A program made the position numbers and the translations under genes. From Thiothrix subterranea (GTDB lineage: Bacteria > Pseudomonadota > Gammaproteobacteria > Thiotrichales > Thiotrichaceae): a stretch of DNA of 64,000 nt. The stretch is from NCBI RefSeq assembly GCF_030930995.1, contig NZ_CP133217.1, positions 3,276,001-3,340,000 on the forward strand, in the 5' to 3' direction. Shown here one piece after another: positions 59,101 to 64,000 of the stretch. Within the stretch, counting starts at the first letter, position 1. Every line of letters starts with the position of its first letter. A model generated the notes under the pieces. It searched no databases. It worked only from the letters and a program-made list of their open reading frames with translations, and was not told where the DNA came from.

Positions 59101-60627
59101 AGCACCGTGCAACTCTCGGTTGCGCAAGAGGGCGGCAACGTATTGGTAACGCCTAAAAATCTTACGCCAACACCCGCCGGTAACTGGGCGTATGCCCTGC
59201 CTAACGGCATTCTCAGCCAAGACAGCAAAATTACTGTCACCCTAACGGCTACCGACACCAGCGGCAAACAAAGTACCAGCACGCTGGCCCTCAACGTCGC
59301 AGGCGCACACGAAGAAAACCGCCAACTCCTCAGTCGCACCACGTTTGGCATTACCGATGCGTTGCTACAGGAAGTCACGCAATTAGGCACGACCGCGTTC
59401 CTAGAGCAACAACTCAACCCGACCACACTGGATGACAGCGTGTTTGCGGCGCGGATGGCAAATTCCAACCCCGCCACGTTAGCGGAATTCCAAACTGCCA
59501 CTTTGCAACGCATGATCGGCAGCCGCCGCCAGTTACAGGAAGTCATGACGTGGTTCTGGGATAACCATTTCAACACCGATTTCCGCAAAACTGGCAATAA
59601 GCTGTTGTACGAATTGGCAGAAAACGACGTGTTTCGCGCCAATGCACTTGGCAACTTCCGCAACCTACTCGGTGCAAGTGCCAAAAGCCCGGCGATGTTG
59701 TATTACCTCGACAGCGTGAAAAACGTCAAAGCCAATGCCAACGAAAACTATGCGCGTGAAATACTGGAATTGCATACCGTGGGCGTGGATGGTGGCTACA
59801 CCCAAAAAGAAGTCGACACGCTCGCGGAAGTGTTCACTGGCTGGCAAGTACAAAATGACCGATTCTTCTTCAATGCCGCGCAACACAACAGCGTTGCCAA
59901 AGTCTTCTGGGGCAATGCAATTCCAGCAGGCGGCGTGGATGAAGGCGAACGGGTGCTGGATATTCTAGCGCGTCACCCTGCCACCGCTAACTACCTGTGT
60001 TCCAAACTGGTCACGTATTTTGTGAGCGATCAACCCGTTAACAGCCTGCAAGCGCGTTGTGCCGACACATTCTTGGCGCAAGCATCAGCACCGGATCAAA
60101 TCGCGCAGGTGTTGCGGGTAATCCTGACTTCGCCAGAGTTTTACGCGACAGAAAACATTAATAGCAAAGTCAAAACACCGCTGGAATTTGTCACCGCCAG
60201 CGTGCGCGCAACCCACGCCCAAGGCACTTACGCCGATTTGCCCGCAGCAGTGAAACGCATGGGGATGGATTTGTACCAATACCCTTTGCCGACTGGCTAC
60301 TCCGATACCGGCGATGACTGGGTGAGTTCAGCCGCGCTGCAAGAACGGGTGCGTTTCGTCAACTTATTAGCGAATGCCCGTAGCGGTGCAACCTATCTGA
60401 ATACCGCCACCCTCTTCAGTCTGCAACAGGCTGTCACCGCCGAAAGCATTGCCAGCGATTTGCTCAACTGGACAATCGGTGGTTATTACGCCGAACTGGA
60501 ATGGCAAACCGCGCTGGAAGTGCTGAATGCCGAAGGTGCTTTCAACCCGAATGCCAGCAATGCCGAGGCGCGTATTCGCGAAACCGTGGGCACTGTCTTG
60601 AGTTACCCGGAATTCAATTACCAATAA
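56191..60627 (+). CDS. Giant exported DUF1800 protein with nine beta repeats
   Basis: A 1478-residue protein with a signal peptide (1-28). Residues about 30-830 hold nine repeats of about 85-95 residues (core: DG...W...TDANGQ...FDL...G, ending F-x-VG), like carboxypeptidase-regulatory domains. They alternate between two subtypes, one with the DGTxAD/VRExxADG blocks and one with TLxDA/VTAYR. Two Ig-like domains follow (about 835-1035), then the DUF1800 domain (about 1040-1478; LLSRTTFGITD, MLYYLDSVKNVKANANENYAREILELHTVG). DUF1800 and DUF1501 genes are normally paired and believed to act in an export or surface system; the chemistry is unknown. Confidence 0.92.
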   Translation: MTNRHYLHRGLLLLLMLLTCLLPAAHAAVAPNLTVQVVDGTNADAPLINHEINVREILADGSNVWRTKAKTDTNGQVTFSLDGLGSGKRYVLQAKSSRANKTRQSAVIDTAGAVTFRVGFPLLNVTLLDALTQQPLPDISVTAYKQENGKAIWLDNLKTNSSGLVIFELEALSQGIPVTLNAKVFNGFTATQTYTQAGNANFILGDTVATLVDGIQAALPPLANYGVQVRELLSDGKTAWFASVTTDAKGQLRLNLPANRQFRLEAKSTFNNAYKVSQPLQAGQQQTFQVGTPLLQATLKDAVSGAVIPAVKVTAYRIKADGTSVWRTETSTDVNGQVRFDLPELLDGDKAQLFAAPYNAHRAASPIVSQLGNMEFKVGETHIKVMDNTQVPAKPFANQKVTIAEKMADGKEVWRSEATTDATGLLRLSLFAQNDNRTYVLKAKSPFNQTWKTSQPLQQAGEYTFTVGSQPLPVTLKDLSNGNTLANIPITAYRVVAGDKLEYITRQTTDTNGRTSFDLPELSNGGTIRLQATAFNNFGAWSNDITSSTAFEFGVGSLQVTVKDGTQADGALLPNLDVHIRENMADGTTVWFNKAITDAQGNLKIDLPGLDKGRKFFLQATHPVTKRYKSSQTIDKAGAYTFMVGTRLMAVTLYNAITAAPLADKDVTLQEIQAGNTTTWPYIWRSSAKTDAKGVAVIDSALLSQAGLNFVLSVTPYNTGRIMTAPFPAQTYSVDFPVGTTPVTLVDRDNGNAIMPNQRIDAYEISTDGKLTWLKNGTTDANGQAIFDLETLRKGTRHVFKAYNPFANKQYPYSRIITSAGAVTFAVGRTDKGELDLKPPALEILSPSKTNVGNLGFELSGKASDDKALDKIDINLVSGSLTSTQTATLDKVTGNWKLPINSNALQIGQPLNVTATAFDVTGNTTTITRSYQVLADKDAPSITISSHHADETVLKTGFLLQGNVTDDTAVSTVQLSVAQEGGNVLVTPKNLTPTPAGNWAYALPNGILSQDSKITVTLTATDTSGKQSTSTLALNVAGAHEENRQLLSRTTFGITDALLQEVTQLGTTAFLEQQLNPTTLDDSVFAARMANSNPATLAEFQTATLQRMIGSRRQLQEVMTWFWDNHFNTDFRKTGNKLLYELAENDVFRANALGNFRNLLGASAKSPAMLYYLDSVKNVKANANENYAREILELHTVGVDGGYTQKEVDTLAEVFTGWQVQNDRFFFNAAQHNSVAKVFWGNAIPAGGVDEGERVLDILARHPATANYLCSKLVTYFVSDQPVNSLQARCADTFLAQASAPDQIAQVLRVILTSPEFYATENINSKVKTPLEFVTASVRATHAQGTYADLPAAVKRMGMDLYQYPLPTGYSDTGDDWVSSAALQERVRFVNLLANARSGATYLNTATLFSLQQAVTAESIASDLLNWTIGGYYAELEWQTALEVLNAEGAFNPNASNAEARIRETVGTVLSYPEFNYQ

Positions 60628-60641
60628 GGCGGGGAAACACT

Positions 60642-61880
60642 ATGCAACGTCGTGATTTTTTAAAGTACATGCTGTCATCCACCGTCGCGGGGAGTGCGTG
60701 GTTCGCCAATGGAGTGTCGGGGATTGCCACCGCTCACGCAGCGGCAGCAGCGAAAAGCCTGATCGTGATTTTCCAGCGCGGCGGCTGCGATGGCTTGAAT
60801 GTTGCCGTGCCTTATGGGGATGCGGCGTATTACAGCCTGCGCCCCACCATTGCGATTCCACGCGCGGGGCAAAACGGTGGCGCGTTGGATTTAAACGGCT
60901 TTTTTGGGCTGCACCCCGCGATGAGTGCGTTACACAAGCTGTATCAGCAAGGCAATGTGGCGGTCTTTCCAGCAACGCATTACCCCAACGCCAGCCTCTC
61001 GCATTTCGACAGCGAGCACTTTATCGAAAGCGGTGTCATCAGCAAAACCAGCAACGGCTGGCTGAACCGCCACTTAGAAGCTTCCAGCAATAGCAGCGGA
61101 ATGCGCGGGGTGAGTTTCGGCACAGAGATTGCGCAAGCCTTGCGTGGCAAAGTACCCGTCTCGTCATTCAATGATCTCGCCGCATTCGATCTGGATATGA
61201 CCGCCAGCGCCGAGCCACGCATGACCGCCCGCTTACAAAAGATTTACGCGCAAAACCCGCATCTGGGCGGCAATAATGGCGTGCGCATCCAAAATGCAGG
61301 GCGTACCTTGTTCGCCGACCTTGGGCTGGTGCAACAGCTTGACGTGAAAGGCTATCAGCCTGCGAATGGCGCAATTTACCCCAACAATAGCTACGGCACA
61401 CAATTACGCCAAGCCGCACAATTGATCAAAGCGGGTGTTGGGCTAGAACTGGCGACCGTGAATATCGGCGGTTGGGATACGCACCAAACCCAAGGCAATC
61501 AAGCGGGCTATCAAGCCGATATGCTGAAGATTTTCGCGGATGGCATCGCCGCCTTGTATGCCGATTTAGGCACTGCCATGCAGGATGTACTGATTCTAAC
61601 CATGACCGAATTCGGACGGACGGCGGAAGAAAACGGCAGCCAAGGCACTGACCACGGCAACGCGGGATGCTGGTTCGCGCTTGGTGGTGGGGTACATAGC
61701 GGTGTGTACGGGCAATGGCCGGGTTTGGAGAAAGCGCAACTCTACAAAGGGCGTTATTTAGCGCATTCGGTCGATTTTCGCGATATTTTCGGGGAAATTG
61801 CCAGCAAGCATTTGGGTAATAATGCGCTGGCTAGTTTGTTGCCGGGGCATAACCACACCCCCCTGAATTTTCTGGGATGA
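60642..61880 (+). CDS. Tat-exported DUF1501 protein
   Basis: A 412-residue protein with a twin-arginine signal (MQRRDFLKYMLSS...ATAHA) and the DUF1501 blocks FQRGGCDGLNVAVPYGD, GLHPAMSALHKLY, HFDSEHFIESG, NIGGWDTHQTQG and TMTEFGRTAEENGSQGTDHGN (alkaline-phosphatase-like metal site). It starts 14 bases after the DUF1800 gene and should work with it. Confidence 0.94.
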   Translation: MQRRDFLKYMLSSTVAGSAWFANGVSGIATAHAAAAAKSLIVIFQRGGCDGLNVAVPYGDAAYYSLRPTIAIPRAGQNGGALDLNGFFGLHPAMSALHKLYQQGNVAVFPATHYPNASLSHFDSEHFIESGVISKTSNGWLNRHLEASSNSSGMRGVSFGTEIAQALRGKVPVSSFNDLAAFDLDMTASAEPRMTARLQKIYAQNPHLGGNNGVRIQNAGRTLFADLGLVQQLDVKGYQPANGAIYPNNSYGTQLRQAAQLIKAGVGLELATVNIGGWDTHQTQGNQAGYQADMLKIFADGIAALYADLGTAMQDVLILTMTEFGRTAEENGSQGTDHGNAGCWFALGGGVHSGVYGQWPGLEKAQLYKGRYLAHSVDFRDIFGEIASKHLGNNALASLLPGHNHTPLNFLG

Positions 61881-61886
61881 ACACAA

Positions 61887-62333
61887 TCATCCACCCAAAG
61901 CCGCTAAACGCGCCTTGACGTCTGCCAGCTCAGTCTGCAAGGCGACCAACTCGGTCACATCTTTCTGCACCCCGATGTAATACATCACGCCTTCTTCCTC
62001 GTCGAAAAATGGGCTGATGCTTAAATCGTTCCAGAACAAACTGCCATCTTTGCGGTAATTGCGTAAGATCACTCTGACAGGCTGTTCAGATTCAATGGCG
62101 CTCCGAATCCTACTTAACTCTGCTTGGTCACGGTCGTCGCTTTGCAAGAAACGGCAATCCTGATACAAGCAATCTTCCGCGTTGTAACCTGTCATTTGTT
62201 CAAACGCCCGATTAACGTACAACAAAATCGTGTCATTGCCTTCGCGTTCCGCAATCGTAATACCATGCTCAGCGTAGTCGATCAGGGATTGCAGCAATGC
62301 CGGGCGAATGGCAGAATTTGTAACGGTTTCCAT
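61887..62333 (-). CDS. Short LOV-domain blue-light photoreceptor
   Basis: A 148-residue protein that is one LOV domain with helical caps. The flavin-adduct Cys is Cys60 in YQDCRFLQSDDRDQ, with flavin-binding RNYRKDGSLFWNDLSISP and the IGVQKDVTE end. This is the architecture of the short LOV proteins of Pseudomonas putida (PpSB1/PpSB2-LOV), which bind FMN. No output domain. The longer frame from 62390 lacks a good start. Confidence 0.9.
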   Translation of the reverse strand: METVTNSAIRPALLQSLIDYAEHGITIAEREGNDTILLYVNRAFEQMTGYNAEDCLYQDCRFLQSDDRDQAELSRIRSAIESEQPVRVILRNYRKDGSLFWNDLSISPFFDEEEGVMYYIGVQKDVTELVALQTELADVKARLAALGG

Positions 62334-62417
62334 AGCGCGTATCCAATCATGAGTTATGCAAAATGATAACATTAATCCACGATAAGACACCTATTCCAGA
62401 CCTATTTAACAGGGAAA

Positions 62418-62621
62418 ATGATCATGATGAGTTTACTGGCGGCGATTGGATTCATGCTAGTGTTGGCGGGTGTTACGGCACTGATTATTGGTAGCGTGCG
62501 CTACTTTTTTCCGTTTGTGGATGAGTACATTCCAGAAGAATTCAAAAAGCCGCTCACCATCCAGTTTGCGGCGTATTATTTGCTGGCAGGGCTGTTATTA
62601 CTGCTGATTCAACCCGCCTGA
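62418..62621 (+). CDS. Small two-helix membrane protein
   Basis: A 67-residue protein, hydrophobic at 5-27 and 48-66 with an FPFVDEYIPEEFKKP loop. AGGGA precedes ATG 62418. No family recognised. Confidence 0.7.
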   Translation: MIMMSLLAAIGFMLVLAGVTALIIGSVRYFFPFVDEYIPEEFKKPLTIQFAAYYLLAGLLLLLIQPA

Positions 62622-62631
62622 GGCTTCACGT

Positions 62632-62880
62632 TCAATGCACGACCGTATGCAACACCGTATGCCGCTCGAAATACACCGAGAACGTGCCATATTGCCATAC
62701 CGTAATCCGAGGCCAGCGCTTTTTAACGGGATCAGCAGATTGACGTACCGACTGCGGTTCGCCGTATTGCGCCCTAACACCGTTCATGCTCATGCCACGG
62801 CTGGGATAGTCCGCAAACGCAGTATTGGCGAAAAAAGCCATCGCCAGCAACACAGCACTAAACCATTTCGACAAACGCAT
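62632..62880 (-). CDS. Small exported protein (BamE/SmpA-like fold)
   Basis: An 82-residue protein: signal peptide (1-23), then PSRGMSMNGVRAQYGEPQSVRQ, WPRITVWQYGTFSVYFERHTVLHTVVH. The pattern of one helix-turn followed by strands is that of small BamE/SmpA-like periplasmic proteins common in Gammaproteobacteria. Confidence 0.78.
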   Translation of the reverse strand: MRLSKWFSAVLLAMAFFANTAFADYPSRGMSMNGVRAQYGEPQSVRQSADPVKKRWPRITVWQYGTFSVYFERHTVLHTVVH

Positions 62881-62939
62881 GTCTGATCTCCCGATACTTC
62901 ACTATTAAACGACACTCATCACCTGTACAATCGCCACCC

Positions 62940-64000
62940 ATGTTTACACCACTCGAATTATTCATCGGACAGCGCTACACGCATTCACAGCGGCGTAACC
63001 GTTTCATCTCGTTCATCTCGTTTGCCTCCATGCTCGGCATCCTGCTGGGGGTCATGGTGCTGATCACGGTATTGTCGATCATGAACGGGTTTGAAAAGGA
63101 ACTCAGGGACAAGATACTGGGAGTGGTTTCCCATGTCACGGTTTCGGGGACAAATGGGCAACTCGCGGATTGGACGGCAAAAATTGACGGACTAAAGGCA
63201 CAGCAACACGTCATTGGTGCGGCTCCTTATGTGCAAAAGCAAGTCATGCTGACCAATGGCAATCTCATGCGTGGCATTGTGCTGCAAGGCATTGATCCCA
63301 AACTGCAAAACCAAGTCAGTGATGTCAATTTCAAAATGCTGGAAGGCAGTTTCAACAGCCTCGCCCCGCGTGATTACGGCATCGTTTTAGGTGTCGAAGT
63401 CGCGACCGCACTCGGCGTCATGCCCGGCGATAAAGTCACGGTCATTGTGCCGCAAGTGCAAGTGACCCCAGCGGGCATTTTACCGCGCTTAAAACGTTTT
63501 ACCGTGACCGGCATCTACCAAATCGGACACCCCGAATACGACGGCATGACCGGCTTTATTGAACTCAGCGATGCCTCGCGGCTGTTTCGCTTGGGTGACA
63601 ATATCGGCGGGATACGGCTGAAGCTGGATGATTTATTCGCCGCCCCCGCCATCGGGCATGAGTTGCAAACCCAGTTAGGCAAGGAATTTGAGGTCGTGGA
63701 TTGGAGCGAAGAACACGGCAGTTTCTTCCGTGCCGTCAAAACCGAGCGCATTGCGATGACCTTGATTCTGTTTTTGGTGGTATGCGTGGCGCTATTCAAT
63801 CTGGTTGCCTCGCTGATGATGGCGGTGAATGATAAAGAATCGGATATTGCCATCCTACGCACTTTTGGCATGTCTGGTCAGCGCATTATGCGAATCTTTA
63901 TGATTCAAGGCAGCATCATTGGCATCTTCGGCACACTGGTTGGCGTGGGCTTGGGGGTGTGGCTATCGCTCAATATTGATACCGTGATTCCGTTTTTGGA
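62940..64000 (+). CDS. lolC: Lipoprotein-releasing ABC transporter permease (LolC/LolE), runs off the window
   Basis: 353 residues are visible from ATG 62940. N-terminus FIGQRYTHSQRRNRFISFISFASMLGILLGVMVLITVLSIMNGFEKELRDKILGV is the classical LolC/E start (family FtsX-like), followed by the periplasmic domain and the FtsX-type C-terminal helices (ILFLVVCVALFNLVASLMMAVNDKESDIAILRTFGMS). It extracts lipoproteins from the inner membrane for LolA. LolC versus LolE cannot be decided here. Confidence 0.93.
   Translation, partial: MFTPLELFIGQRYTHSQRRNRFISFISFASMLGILLGVMVLITVLSIMNGFEKELRDKILGVVSHVTVSGTNGQLADWTAKIDGLKAQQHVIGAAPYVQKQVMLTNGNLMRGIVLQGIDPKLQNQVSDVNFKMLEGSFNSLAPRDYGIVLGVEVATALGVMPGDKVTVIVPQVQVTPAGILPRLKRFTVTGIYQIGHPEYDGMTGFIELSDASRLFRLGDNIGGIRLKLDDLFAAPAIGHELQTQLGKEFEVVDWSEEHGSFFRAVKTERIAMTLILFLVVCVALFNLVASLMMAVNDKESDIAILRTFGMSGQRIMRIFMIQGSIIGIFGTLVGVGLGVWLSLNIDTVIPFL

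Overview
The window reads as a gammaproteobacterial chromosome. The runs thrS-infC-rpmI-rplT-pheS-pheT-ihfA-merR and pyrG-kdsA-eno-(ftsB-ispD) follow the order usual in Gammaproteobacteria. The overall gene style suggests a Thiothrix-like member of the Thiotrichales, but that genus guess is inference; the class is much better supported. About half of the window is ordinary chromosome and the rest is mobile or accessory DNA.

Layout. 1-4149 is the tail of a mobile element with a membrane-protein cassette. Its largest gene is cut by an IS4-family element with 11-bp target duplications, and the element side ends near a tRNA-Met (4653-4729). 4782-11981 is a run of small conserved genes: DUF3429, lipocalin, DODA-type dioxygenase, DUF924, DCC-family protein, DUF2452, TIGR03643, DUF2256, an FeS photolyase, an HNH-like protein and an ABC1 kinase. 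11976-18304 is a type I restriction-modification operon (hsdM-hsdS-hsdR) with a Phd/UPF0175-DUF3368 toxin-antitoxin pair on the opposite strand; the HsdM lacks the expected NPPF motif. 18420-22210 is glcDEF (glycolate oxidase). 22207-27867 holds ispD, ftsB, an orphan Gly-rich gene, eno, kdsA and pyrG. 27976-31415 carries a secreted polysaccharide-lyase-like protein and a large MscS-family channel, followed by tRNA-Arg(CCT).

31581-45948 is a complete integrated element of about 14.4 kb in the 3' end of tRNA-Pro(GGG), bounded by 14-bp direct repeats. It has a P4-type integrase, a second tyrosine recombinase, an AlpA-Toprim-DUF3987 replication block, a divergent ribbon-helix-helix switch, an ADP-ribosyltransferase-like protein, a decayed group II intron and a second copy of the membrane cassette seen at the window start. 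No capsid, terminase large subunit, portal or tail gene was seen. Clusters of the octamer TTCCAACA lie near both ends.

46063-55594 is core translation chromosome (merR, ihfA, pheT, pheS, rplT, rpmI, infC, thrS, tRNA-Val) and htpG behind a very good sigma-32 promoter. 55745-61880 is an envelope or export locus: a coiled-coil lipoprotein, a 1478-residue repeat protein ending in DUF1800, and a Tat-exported DUF1501 protein. The window ends with a short LOV photoreceptor, two small envelope proteins and the start of a lolC/lolE permease.

Best candidate for an undescribed system: the membrane cassette present in two different elements (82-aa protein, three-helix protein, and a 540-713 residue membrane protein with a conserved C-x11-C loop and palindrome-rich linker).
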